Of a DNA stretch of 64,000 nucleotides, positions 33,079 through 44,159 are shown piece by piece. The notes under the pieces are model-generated. The model had not been told where the DNA came from. It searched no databases and saw only the letters and a program-made list of their open reading frames with translations. Positions within the stretch are counted from its first letter, which is position 1, and each line of letters starts with the position of its first letter. This DNA comes from Larix kaempferi (lineage: Eukaryota; Streptophyta; Pinopsida; Pinales; Pinaceae). The stretch lies in NCBI GenBank assembly GCA_027924585.1, contig BSBM01000637.1, positions 4,216,001 through 4,280,000 of the forward strand. The letters are read 5' to 3'. The position numbers and the translations under genes were made by a program.

Positions 33079-34387
33079 TCACGCGTAGAAACATTTGAGG
33101 TATAACCCGTTGCGGGGCCGTGCCAATGGCGTACCATCACAATCGATTAGTTCATAGGCTCCTTTTTCTAAGACACGTTTTACAATGAAGGGGCCGTACC
33201 ACATAGATTCAAGTTTACCTTTTCCAAGCTTATCATGCATTTGATCATATGTAAGTACGAGGTCACCCTCATTGAAGATCCGAGGTTGAACGGATTTGTC
33301 GTATTGAGCTTTGACGCGTTTTTTTGTGAGCTTCATTAGCTAAAGCGGCGTCGCGGCGGGTTTCATATAGCTTGGCTAGGTATAGAAACCGTTCCTCTTC
33401 GGAAGTAGTGTGTGGAAGTAGCTCTATGGCTATCTTGAGTGATGGAATTTCACATTCAATCGGCAGAATTGCTTCTAGGCCATACACCAGTTGGAATGGT
33501 GTAAACCCGGTAGCACTTTTCACTGAGGTCCGGTAGGCCCATAGTGCTGAGAATAGAGCTGAGTGCCAATTAGATTTCTGGGTACCCACAATGCACTGAA
33601 TCATTCATTTGAGGACTTTATTAATGGCTTCAACTTGGCCATTAGCTTGTGGGTAATACGGGGTTGAGTTTTCGTGGCGAAAACCCAGTTTGGCACTTAG
33701 TTCTTCGATCATATGGTTCCTGAAATGGGAACCATGATCGGTCACAATAGACTGTGGGACACCGAATCTAGCTATAATATGATTGAATATGAACTGCGCT
33801 GCTGTTTTGCCGTCTTCAGCATATGTAGGCATCGCTTCAGCCCATTTTGTAAAATAGTCGACAGCTACTATGACATAGCTATGCCCCCTAGCTGAAGTGG
33901 GCTTACAATGCATAAAATCGATTCCCCATTTGGAAAAGGGGCCGACGGCAATGACAGGATGGAGTGGAGCAGGATGCGAGAGTGCTTTGCTATGAAAGAA
34001 TTGACATGGCAAACACTTCTTGACTGTTTCAATGCAGTCTTTGAAAATTGAGGGCCAGAAGTATCCCGCTCGCAGTATTTTCTGGGCCATAGCCATCCCA
34101 GAGAGATGAACACCACATGCTCCAGCGTGGCAGTCGTTGAGAACGCGTTCCGCCTCATCTAAGGTCAAACAGCGTCGAAGGACAGTGTCGACACCACGTC
34201 GATACAAAGTATCATTCACTATAAGGTAGTATTTTGCGTGATGTCTGATACATCGCCGTTCATCGCGGGTGAGATCGCGACGGAAGCGTTGGGTTTGGAG
34301 ATATAAGAGAATATCCCCATACCACGGATCGGACGTGCTAATGAGGAACAATGATTCGTCGGGAAGAGAATCAATGGGCTCGGATTG
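33079..34387 (-). pseudogene. Integrase of element C
   Basis: The zinc head is NDCHAGACGVHLSG ... CLPCQFF. The catalytic Asp in GIDFMHC, Asp in IVTDHGSH and Glu in GQVEAINK are present, with 35 residues between the last two. A TGA at 33,605 (Arg expected) and a frameshift at a run of seven T near 33,320 interrupt the C-terminal half, which has LWAYRTSVKSATGFT, FNEGDLVLTYDQ and the end NGLYLKCFYA. No chromodomain is present. Confidence 0.85.
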
Positions 34388-34398
34388 CTCAGTAGCAT

Positions 34399-35720
34399 GG
34401 GGCAGGTTACAAATTAACTCAACGAAGACCAGAGATTTCTTAGACTTGGCTTTGACAAATTCCAAGTCAAACTCTTGAAGGATGACAATCCAACGGGAGT
34501 ACTTGCCCCCAAGCACTTGTCGTGTGAGGATATAGTACATTGGATTGAAATCGACGATGACGGTGGTCCAGCGGAGTAAGATGTAGTGATGGAATCTATG
34601 GACAGCAAATACTGTTGCCAGAGCCAGCTTTTCAACATGTGAGTAGCGAGTTTCAGAGTCAAGAAGACTCTTGCTGAGATAGTACACCACATGTCCTATG
34701 CTGTTGTGGTCTTCCTGGACTAACACCATACCAATGGTGGAAATCGAGGCTGCGAGATAAAGGATGTAGTCCTGTGTGTAATTGGGGGGTTGAATCACAG
34801 GATCTTTCGTTAAGGCTTCCTTTAAATTGTCAAAGGAGCGTTGGGCTTCGTCATCCCATATGAAGGGAACATTTTTCTTGAGAAGCCGCATGTAGCCTTT
34901 TGTTATCTCGGACAGATTGCAGATAAAATGGCGTAGAAAGTTTGCATGCCCTTGCAAACATTGAAGTTCTGGAATATTGGTAGGTGAAGGCAGGGCTATG
35001 ATAGCTGCTACCTTTGCGGGATCTAGACGTATCCCATCTTTGGAGATTATGAAGCCCAACAGTTTTCCAGCTTCTACACAGAAGATGCACTTATGTGGGT
35101 TCAAACGTATATTGTAGCGCCGGCACCTTTCGAAAATGGCACTCAAGTGGTCTGGATGGTCTTCCCGAGTCCGGGAATGGGCGGGAAGATCATCGAGATA
35201 TGGCTCTACGATATGTTTGATGTCATGGAATGCGTAGGACATCACCCGTTGGAAAGTTGCCCCGGCATTTTTCAGGCCAAAAGGTAACTTTCGATATGCA
35301 AAGATCCCCCAAGGGCAGATAAAGGCCGTTTTGTGCTGGTCGACTGGGAGGATATTGATCTGATTATAACCAGAGAAGCCATCCATAAATGAAAAGATAA
35401 CACTTTTGGCACAGTTATCGATGATCTGGTCGATAAACGGAGTTGGGTAGTTGTCCTTGGGACAAGCCTTGTTCAAATCACGGTAATCAACACAGACTCT
35501 AATCATTCCCTGTTTCTTGGCTACGGGAACGATGTTGGATACCCATTCTTTCAATGGGACAGGATAGATAAAACCAGCATGCAAAAGTTATTCAACTTCT
35601 ACTTTAATGGCGGCTGCCTTACGAGGATGAACGGGTCGAAGCTTTTGTCGAACAGGTCGAGCGCCAGGGAAAGTTGGAATTTCGTGGACCACAATCGAGG
35701 GGTCAATTCCTGGCATCTCT
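34399..35720 (-). pseudogene. Reverse transcriptase and first RNase H of element C
   Basis: RT motifs: RVCVDYRDLNKACPKDNYPT, SFMDGFSGY (first Asp), LPFGLKNAGATFQRV, and PYLDDL (catalytic pair, about 35,190). A TAA at about 35,585-35,587 separates the beginning of RT from the rest (a Lys codon is likely the ancestor). RNase H follows at about 34,790-34,399; its leading motif is YLAAS, so the first catalytic Asp is Ala, while VEKLALA and IVDFNPM are kept. The first RNase H is therefore probably inactive. Confidence 0.85.
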
Positions 35721-37100
35721 TCATAACTCCAAGCAAAAACATCACGGAACGTTTTAAAGTAGGCACTATAGAACTCCATTTCGAGGGGAGTACATGTTTT
35801 GCCAATGTGTACGTTTTCCACGATACCAAGCTTCACTGAAATATCGATGGGAGTGGTTGCCATAAGATTGGCCAAGTTTCCTTCGGAAAATACCTTGTCG
35901 AGGGAAGTGGGGAACTTGGTTTGAACCATCCCAAGTGAAGCGCTGGATTTGGTATCAGGCTCAAGTGACTGAATGGTGGGGAATGAAGATCGATGATGAA
36001 AATCTCCCCATGGTGGCTCATCACCGCACATAACCTCCATGATTGATTCATCAGTGGGAAAAATCAAGTTGAGAGGATCAAAAAATGGTGGGTGTGGATG
36101 AGTTTCAGCCGAGAGCTGTGCCACGGTGTGATCAGAAGAACAGTCGACCCAATCTGTGGCTGATTGGATCGCGTCATATGCTGCAAGGTTTCTGTTCAAA
36201 GGCATGGAATTGCCATAGCCTTGAATCTGAGTGGGACTCGGAATCACCCATGAATCATCGGAAGCGGTGACATGCGATGAAATCATGTTGACTGGTTGAA
36301 GATGGGTTCCCAGCTCTGGAAAAACTCCAATGAGGGAAGAATCCTTCATGAGACCAACACCTATGTCTTGGAACCGGTACCGAGGTTGATCCAATAACGG
36401 GACGGTATTGGCGGAGTTCGGATGGGAGTCTGGGATATAGTAATCCAGTTGATCAATAGTGACAATTTTCCCTTCATGAGGAAATTGTACAATCCGGAAG
36501 ACTGTAGATGCGATGGCGGTCATGGCATAGAACCAGTTCCGACCAAGTAGGAGATTGTAATCCAAAGGTGCATCTACGACTTCGATGTGTACGGATACTG
36601 TTTTTCCCCCCAGTTCAACACCGATTGAGGGAATGAGTCCATATGGTTGAAAACCATGTCCATCAAACGCCCTGAGAGTAGTAGGAGAAGTTGTAACCTC
36701 GGGTGAGCCTAAGGCTCTCCAGCAGTTCAAAGACATAATCGACGTGGAAGCACCCTCATCTAACACAGTGCGGTGGATGACATTTCCACGGATTTTTGTA
36801 TGCACCTGGAAGGCTAACTGGTGAGAAAGCCTAGGTTTAGCATGCTCCAAGTTAAACATGATGGAGTTTGAAGTATCTGGGTCCATTGCCCCCAGTGCTG
36901 AAAGTAGGGTTTTGCGCTGCGTGGGGCAGTGTTGGAGAACCTCGAGAGTCGACATAGCGCAAGGTGCTTGAGCCAAATCCTCAACAATGTTGTAGTTTTG
37001 GGCAGCTCGCGCATTCGGATTAAATGTCGCCTTTCGTATGGTTCCCTTGGGTGGGCGTAGCACTGTGTCCATGAGTGGTCTCTCGATATGGAGATGACCA
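35721..37100 (-). pseudogene. Retropepsin protease and RT linker of element C
   Basis: Same open frame as the gag end (766 codons, 37,888-35,588). The protease loop reads TVLDEGASTSIM at about 36,745-36,766, with D-E-G as in element B. The domain ends with LDYNLLLGRNWFYAM (about 36,520-36,565). The linker to RT ends FRDVFAWSYEEMPGID. Unlike element B the linker has no zinc knuckles. Confidence 0.75.
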
Positions 37101-40100
37101 TTAGGGGGGGGGATAGGAATCGGATCTTCAACAGGAGATTTTCCTTTGGCTATCTCCGATTGTTTGTTTGAACTTGGATGGTTGTCATAAGTCTTTGAAT
37201 GAGTGGTGATATTAATCTCCTCATTACTTGTCATTAGGATTTCGCGGTTTGTGGACATCTCTCCGTGGGTGGGATTGGTCGGGTTGCCCCCTTGTGGGGA
37301 TTCCTGGGAAACCATTTGCTGTTGCTGTTGTGGGAAAGGGTCAGTCAGCACTACTGGGCGAGAGGAAGCTTTAACGAACTTGTTGACCTCGTCCTTATAG
37401 GGACAGTCACGCGTATAATGATCATCTTGACAAATCAAGCAGGGAAACTTAGCTTTCCGACGTGGTTTCTGGTCATTCTGGGTAGGTTGTGGCTTGGGGT
37501 TCTCCTGCTGGTTCTTTTTGGTTTTGCCACGATTGTTTTTCTTCTTTCCTCCGGATGGTTGTGACGTAGATTGAACTGTGTTCACTTCGGAGGAGACAGC
37601 AGGAGAGGTGGAAGATTTTGAAGCGGCCTGGGTAAAAGCGGGGGAAGCAAAAGCTTGTTGTCCCATCAAGTTGGTAGCAGGCTGAGCCTTGACTGAACCA
37701 ACAATACCATCAATGGGTGGTTCAGTAGTAGGCTTTGTTGGATCAGTGTGAACGTGGGAGGCATGTGGAAGAAGTTCATGTAAAGTACCGGATTGAGTAT
37801 ATACCAAATCCATGTATTGTGCTGCCGAGATGGCTTGTTCTTCTGTAACCGGTCCACTCATAGCGATATCTCTGGCTATGGGAGGCAAAAAGGATTTTGT
37901 GAACTAATCAACAAGTAGCTGATCCGGAATAGGTGCCTTTATTAGCCTACGGCGGCTTCGCCACTCGTGGATGTGATCCGAAATATGTGTAGAAGTGGTT
38001 TGACGCAGTGAAGTTAGCAGTTCTGTTCCAGTCTCATACCGGATGGGGAGCTGGAAATGTGTCAGAAATTGCATAGCCAAAGTGTTGAAATCATGAAAAG
38101 AGTGTTGTGGAAGCTCGATACCATTTTGCTGCCGTTCCGGTGAGCGTGCGTTAGAAGAGCCGAAGTCGGATGGAATCATCCATCAAGGAGTTGGATGAAC
38201 ACCAAAGATGGAAGGTCATCACGTGGTTCTTGGGGTCTTCCCCGGGCTTGGCATCGAACTTAGGAATGTCCGATGGTAGTTTGGCTGGAATAGGTGGCCA
38301 GTGAGGTTCATGCCATATAGGATCGTTGATAAGCCTTGACAAATCAGGTAAGTCAAGTGTGGCCAAAAAGGGAAGTTGACGGTTGGTCTGCGGGAATGAG
38401 TAATAACCATGTGGTGCAGAGAAACCTGGAGGTCCCTGCATAGCATGCTGGTGCGTGTTATACCCATATGTGTTTCCCGGGGGATACTGCTGGAAATTCT
38501 GTGGATGGTAAGCCATCTGGTTAACCGGTTGATTGTAGGAAACCGGTTGGTGGGTGTTCTACTGAGTGGGTATAGTACCCTGGGGTTGCTGAAACCCAGG
38601 AAAAGTTGTTGTTCCTTGTTGGGGAAAAGTTCCTTGGAATTGTTGTGTTCCATGGATGTTACCACTATATTGTATATGTGGAGGGTTTTCCATAGCAGGG
38701 TTGGGGGGTGGTTGCGATGGTGGTGTCCATGGAAGGCTCATTCCGCCTTGGGGAACGAGTGGAAATTGCAGTGATGGGTTCCATGGAGTTGTAGCAGTTG
38801 AAGGGTAAGGGAAGCCAGAATTCAAGTTGGGGGGAATCTGAGATTGCCCCCCAGCTTGGTTCCAGTTTCCAAAAAGTGAGTACCCCCCACTCTGTGGGAT
38901 TTGAGTATCCCAAGAAGGAAGCATGCCTGACAGGGGTTGTTGAGAGTAAGGCCCGGTTGGAACACCGGAATAAGGTTGCCCACTGCTAGGTGGATTGTAC
39001 ATACCAAACTGAGTAGACGCTGCTGGTTGGGAAGTTTGTTGGATCGAGCCAATAGGTTGTCCGCCAGCAGGTAGGTTGGATGGCCCTATATGAGGAGGCT
39101 GTTGACTGGGAACGGGGTTCCCAGCAAAAGGTTGTCCTCCAACTGGTTGGGTTGATGGCCCGCCAGGTGGGGGTTGTTGACTTGGAACAGGGTTCCCAAC
39201 AAAAGGTTGTCCACCAACAGGTTGGGTTGATGGCCCACCAGGGGGAATTTGGTAGTTAGAGTTAGGGACCACTGTAGTCGGTTGTCCACCTCCTGAGATA
39301 GTGTAAATGGTGGCTGAAGGTGATCCTCCGGTCCAACCGGAAGATCCAGCAGTATGACTAGTTGTTCTTCCACCGCTGGTCAAATATGATAAGGTGGATT
39401 GGCCAACGGCACCAAAAGTACCGATTTGCAGAGGGGGTCGTCCATATCGAACAGGTGAGGACGGGGAGAAAACTGGGTTATCCGTCATAGAATGTGCACC
39501 AAATATAGGTGATGACAGCAAATGCGGGGAATTTAGCCTAGGGGTATTAGTGTCGTCCATGACATGTTCAATGGTAGGAGGACCCTCGAAAACTGGGTCC
39601 GAGTTCATGTCCTGGAAAAGGTTTTGGGGATCCAGCAGGAATCTAGGTATGGTAACGTCCGAAGGTCCTGCGCCGTCTGCAAAGGAGTGTCAAAACTCCG
39701 TGCTAGACGGGATGTTGGGATCCCTATAGTCAGAAGGACGAGTATCAGGGGGATATCGAGAGGCTGACGAGAGCATTTGCTCTGTGCTGCGTCTAAACCG
39801 TGCCGATGCTAACGGAGAGTTCGCTAGGCTAACCATACTAGACTGGATGGAAGCCATGATTTCATGTCCCGGAGGGAGGTTGGGTAGAGATATAGTACGA
39901 GGTACGTTGCTAGAAGAACTTGTCTCTTGAGGATGAACACTGGGTGATGTAGTGATAACAGGTGGAAGGTCCGCCTGGGAAGTGATGAAACCATAATCAG
40001 GTTCAAAGGGTGTGTCAGGAAGTCGAGTATCTTCAATGATTTCAACATACCCACCTGGGACTGAAATCAATCCAGGTATGTCCTGGTCGGACCCTTCTGT

Positions 40101-40517
40101 GGTGCCAACAGATCCATCTGTATCATTGTGAAAAGTGTCTGATGGATGGGAAGTGCTGACATCCGGTAGAAGGATGACCTCGGGTCTAGTACTTTGGGTT
40201 GTACTAGGTTCAGTTGCGGTAACTGTGTCCACTGTGACAGATAAATCTGGAATGACAGTGGGTGAAGTGACAGTGGAGGTCTCAGATATGCTAGTGGTTG
40301 CAGAAGTTGTAATAGATTCTGAGACTGTGCTGTGAGTGGCAGTTACGGGTGGAACTGAAGCCGTTGTACGTATCGACGGTGGAATGTTCCCTCGACCAGC
40401 ACCGCGGCCAGGAGGAGCAGGAATGCGTGATGCAGGCGGACCAGTAGTCCATGGCAGTGGTGGTGGTGGAGGGCTTTGGCCCTGTTGTCGTCGTGATCTT
40501 CGTGGTAGATCGGACAT
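37101..40517 (-). pseudogene. gag of element C with long disordered N-terminus
   Basis: The frame starts at the ATG at 40,517 (MSDLPRRSRRQQGQSPPPPP). The first 275 codons are Ser/Thr/Pro-rich. After a TGA at 39,690, 349 codons are rich in Gly, Gln, Pro and Ser, with a 25-residue repeat. A TAG at 38,559 follows, then capsid (LPFLATLDLPDLSRLINDP, IPKFDAKPGEDPKNHVM, FHLWCSSNS). A frameshift near 38,150 and a TAG at 37,904 (Trp expected) precede the rest of capsid and the nucleocapsid knuckle CLICQDDHYTRDC (CX2CX3HX4C, about 37,403-37,441). Except for the frameshift the three N-terminal parts are in the same frame, so single point stops separate them. Confidence 0.8.
39047..39270 (-). repeat. 75-bp coding repeat in C gag
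   Basis: Three units of about 25 codons, the first two nearly identical: PGGPSTQPVGGQPF plus VGNPVPSQQPP. The third is diverged (IGPSNLPAGGQPIG). They lie in the Gly/Gln/Pro-rich part of gag. Confidence 0.75.
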
Positions 40518-42302
40518 GATGACAGGAAAATGAAAATCGGGGGCAGTATCGTAAACAAAGAACTCAAAAACTCTAATGCAACCGAGTGTGCAGAAGAGGA
40601 TCTAGAGAAAGCAAGGCTCACAAGCCAAAAAAGCAAGCTCTAAAATCTATACTGAGACCGGTGTCTCAATAAGCGAGCTGATAAAAAAAAACTGGCCAGA
40701 ATGCCAACAAGCAGTCCCTACAAAGAAAAAATGACCCTCTACAAAGATGAGATAGCAAGCAAAATCCTAACTAAGAGCTGGAGACCTCAACAGGCTGTAT
40801 CCTTCACAAGGTGATGAAATCCAAGTCGAACAATACAACATGAGAGACCGATATAAGAAGGATATCCCTCTACCGAAAGGGATCCTGGGTAAAAGAGCCC
40901 TAGTAGAATAGATACTAAGCCACCTCATTCATGACACATCGGAAAAGGTTTTGGGCACTTCAGCCTTCCGAAGAAGACAGCGATCGATGTTGCCTTAGGG
41001 CTAAGTGGAGTGCGGTATTCCACAGAGTCCGTCCGGTTGTCAATCTCGCGGCCGTTTAACCCCTGAAAGTTGGAAACAGTCAGGAGGCCCCTCCACAAAC
41101 TGGCTGTGACCGTGTCAATAAGTACTAGAGGATTTTAGTTCCCTAAAGACAACGACTATGTCTCAGATGAAAGCGATAAGGGGGAATTATTTTGATGCCT
41201 ATCCCCGGTGTCCTACCTAACTACCAAATTCTTTTGATTTCCTCAAGTGAGGTTAAAGTTGGTTTAATTAGGGTGATTAATTTTAGTGGCTGTCTTACTC
41301 AATCGGGTAGTGGACGTGAAACTTGATGGTGTTATGACGACTCAAACCATGCAAATGAGAATGAATCACAAATAAGCCTTTGTCTTCGATGAAATCTAGC
41401 TAGGGTAAAGATAGAGGTTCTTCGATCAAATATGCATGAAATGTTTCACAAGCAAACATCAAAGCAAGAGATTTTTCCTTTTCGATTTATAAACAAAGCC
41501 AAACTGAAGTAAACACTCTTTTCAATGCACTGATTCTACAATCTACAATACTTCTACAATGAGAATTTATGTGGCAAAATCAATGGTTCATTTCCCTATG
41601 CAAAATACCACTAGACTTTTTTCAATTTAAACAACAAAATTGCTCTCAACTAATGATCTTTTTAATTTACTGAAAATTATAATGATAATATGACTGTAAA
41701 ATCTACAGTATTCAGTAACAGAGAACAGTGGCATTGAGTTGGTTGTGGTGAAAAAATCAAGTCAATGCAATCAAACTGGAAAAATGACCAATATGTTAAA
41801 AATGCCACTAATTCAATCAACAATCAAGCTCACAAACTGGGTAATAAGCACACCATGCAGACTGGAAATTGACCAGGATGCTAACAGACAACAGTAAATA
41901 CTACCTAAGGCAGAGAGAGACTCAGGAAACCAAGCAAAGATAAAAAAAAATTTAAAAGCTTGCAGACACTACCGCGGGTGATGGTTTGACTGTAGCGCGG
42001 CACTGTAACAGTACCGCTCTGGTACTAAGTAAGAGAACGCGGTACTACCGCGCTGGAGGCAGTTCAGGGGGCGTGGTACTGTGGCAAGGTAAGGAAAAAG
42101 CGCAACTTGTGAAAATGAAATGAAGTTTTCAGGGTTGTTGCTGACCCAGGGGACTCAGTGATCAAACAGGGAGATAAATACTGCGAGGAGGGGTGAATAA
42201 AGGTCAAAAAGGACCAAGATTCAAACTGGTTTGAAGTGCAACAAAAACTCACAATGCAAAGATAAATGACTGTGAATTGAATCAATCAAGCAGTAATCAA
42301 AA
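40518..42302 (-). other. 1.8-kb leader of element C
   Basis: Untranslated region between primer site and gag. It holds the segment conserved with element B (about 40,945-41,275) and a CGCGGTAC motif cluster (41,969-42,085). I see no ORF of note. Confidence 0.6.
41969..42085. repeat. CGCGGTAC motif cluster in C leader
   Basis: ACCGCGGG, GCGCGGCACTG, GTACCGC, CGCGGTACTACCGCG and GTGGTACTG occur within 117 bp of otherwise AT-rich DNA. The motif is shared with the LTR U3 and the PMD intron. Confidence 0.7.
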
Positions 42303-42320
42303 CCAGCGGAGTCGCCATTC
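42303..42320 (-). other. Primer-binding site, element C
   Basis: The minus strand reads GAATGGCGACTCCGCTGG, the TGGCGACTCCGCTGG class of plant Ty3 elements. It ends 1 bp from the LTR edge at 42,322. Confidence 0.85.
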
Positions 42321-42321
42321 T

Positions 42322-43303
42322 TGTTATGTAGAATTTTGTCCTACGGATAAGCCAAAACTCTCTTAACTTTAAAGCAGACTTTAAACTAACTTTAAAGCAA
42401 GAAACAAGTCAAAACAAATGCTACCTTGAATCCCTATATCTAACAAACATCTCAAGATTAAAATGCTAGGAAGAGTAGAAGAAATTTAACTAACCTTCTA
42501 TCCAGACGCTTGTTTTTGTAGTTGCTCCAATCTCCAAGCTCTCACAAATGAACCTGTCAAAATGGAACCAAGACACAAGAATGCACTATTCTCTAGCAAC
42601 CTGAAACATAAGTTAGAATCTAAATCTATGAAAGATACATATCATATCATTAAAACAAAATTAACACAAATGATTTGGGAAAACAAGACAAGTTATTCCA
42701 TTACAACTTGAAGAATACTTACAAAAGGTGCTTGATGTCCAAGCCAATCCTCCAGCTCCAAGTGTCTTCTCCTCTAGCTATCTCCACAATGCTGCAAGAC
42801 CATAATTTTGGTACTCTCAAGAGTCCTCCTCTTTCCCAATGGAATGACTCTCTTTTATAGTGAATGGTGAGGTTAACCAACAAGAGAGATGGGTGGATCT
42901 AGGGAGAGATAAGTGGATCAGGGTTTCTAATCGAAGGAAATGAGTTGAGATTGAATCAGGGACCTCAATCTTCCATTATCTTCGAAAATCCAAAATCCCA
43001 CAAGCCAAGGGAAAAAGGCTATTAAAAGAGTACCGCGTTCTGAAAAGACCGCAGAACGCGGTACTACCACGTTTTGGGGAAAGAGCATAGTGCGGTAGTA
43101 CCTAGTACCGCATTTTGATAAATGAGCAAGGCGCGGTAGTGTGTGTAGATAAAGTCTTAGGTGGGTCAGAACTTGTCAGGGTAGATTCACCTTCAAGGTT
43201 GACTCATCATCTGCCTCTTCTGGATGGCTTAAAACAATAGGGAAAGTGTCGTCAACTCGTTTTGTGATAGAGATGCGACACTGTGAAATATGGAGGTATA
43301 ACA
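42322..43303 (-). mobile_element. 5' LTR of element C
   Basis: 982 bp with ends TGTTATGT...GGTATAACA on the plus strand. A minus-strand TATAAAA box at about 42,853-42,859 sets transcription start near 42,825; U3 lies to the right. U3 carries the CGCGGTAC cluster (43,030-43,137), about 180-290 bp upstream of the TATA box. AGAGG follows at 43,304. The LTR of element E is homologous over its full length. Confidence 0.9.
43030..43064. promoter_or_regulatory. Perfect 13-bp stem hairpin in LTR U3
   Basis: GTACCGCGTTCTG (43,030-43,042) and CAGAACGCGGTAC (43,052-43,064) are perfect complements around a 9-base loop. The 3' LTR copy has one mismatch. It is part of the CGCGGTAC cluster and may be a binding site or an RNA structure. 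Confidence 0.7.
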
Positions 43304-43308
43304 AGAGG
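43304..43308. other. Target-site duplication of element C, right copy
   Basis: AGAGG, matching 27,746-27,750. Confidence 0.85.
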
Positions 43309-43980
43309 CTATGTTAATAAGAAGCTATCTACTCTAATCATTATCTAAGAGGAAGAATGGTTCTATGAGATGTAGGAAGAAGGTTAAGATAGAAGAAAAG
43401 AGAGAGTTAACCTATAGCTACAGGAAGGAAAGTAACAGAGAGGAAGAAGTGGAGGCTAATGCTAACTACGGAGGAATTGATAGCATTATCTAATTATAAA
43501 TGATGGAGGAAAGAAAGGCTGAAAGCAAACTACAAATTATTAAACTATTGGTCGACCATTTCCTAATTCAGAAGAGAAATTATATTAACAGCAGAAATAC
43601 TAATTCCAGAGAAATGAAGGACATAACATATACAGGAAGAACAGGATTAATTACACACACGGGAAAACAAATTAACTATTTTGCAGAAAAGAAAGTACAG
43701 AAAAATAAAAATGAAACCTCCGGTTGATGAGGGGCCCTTCCCAGCAATTAGAGGTGAAACTAAATCAGTGCGCTACTACCAGCAGAGCATCAACAAACTT
43801 CTACTTCCATTAACTTGAGAAAATTACAGAACTCTATCTTCACACTATCTACGACTGGAAATCCTTAAGATAAGACTGAAAAACTAGCTAGACTAACCCC
43901 GTTTCTCTTATGCGAGCATCTATTTATAAGGTACAAATAGGTGAGAGGGTCGACAGAGTCGACCTCTCTAATAATAGAGG
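43309..43980 (-). mobile_element. 5' LTR of element D, outer part
   Basis: Continuation of the LTR interrupted by element C. A minus-strand TTATAAATA box lies at about 43,921-43,930, giving a leftward promoter. An inverted repeat (GAGAGGGTCGAC / GTCGACCTCTC) lies at 43,943-43,968 just upstream of the box. The outer edge is not resolved and may extend beyond 43,980. Confidence 0.55.
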
Positions 43981-44159
43981 TGTTTAAATGATTGTAAATA
44001 TTTATTGAATGGTGCATGCCAACGCAGGGAACATCTATCTAGCTTACAAGGGGTTGGTTTCTTCATGCAAGTGCTGCAGCATTGATCTACCTTGGATGTA
44101 GTATGAGCTGAGTATTGACAAACTGATCATGAGCAGACGGGCTTCTTCCAGAACAATGG

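Larger units (their letters stand above)
27751..43303 (-). mobile_element. Element C: near-complete Tat-like LTR retrotransposon
   Basis: The element is 15,553 bp, bounded by AGAGG target duplications, and inserted in the LTR of element D. On the minus strand: 5' LTR (43,303-42,322), primer site, 1.8-kb leader, gag, protease, RT, RNase H, integrase, separate second RNase H, a 3' region carrying an antisense PMD gene, a purine-rich tract, and a rearranged 3' LTR (28,676-27,751). About eight stops or frameshifts disable gag-pol. The shared 558 bp of the two LTRs differ at roughly 15 positions by eye, so the insertion is fairly young. Confidence 0.9.
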
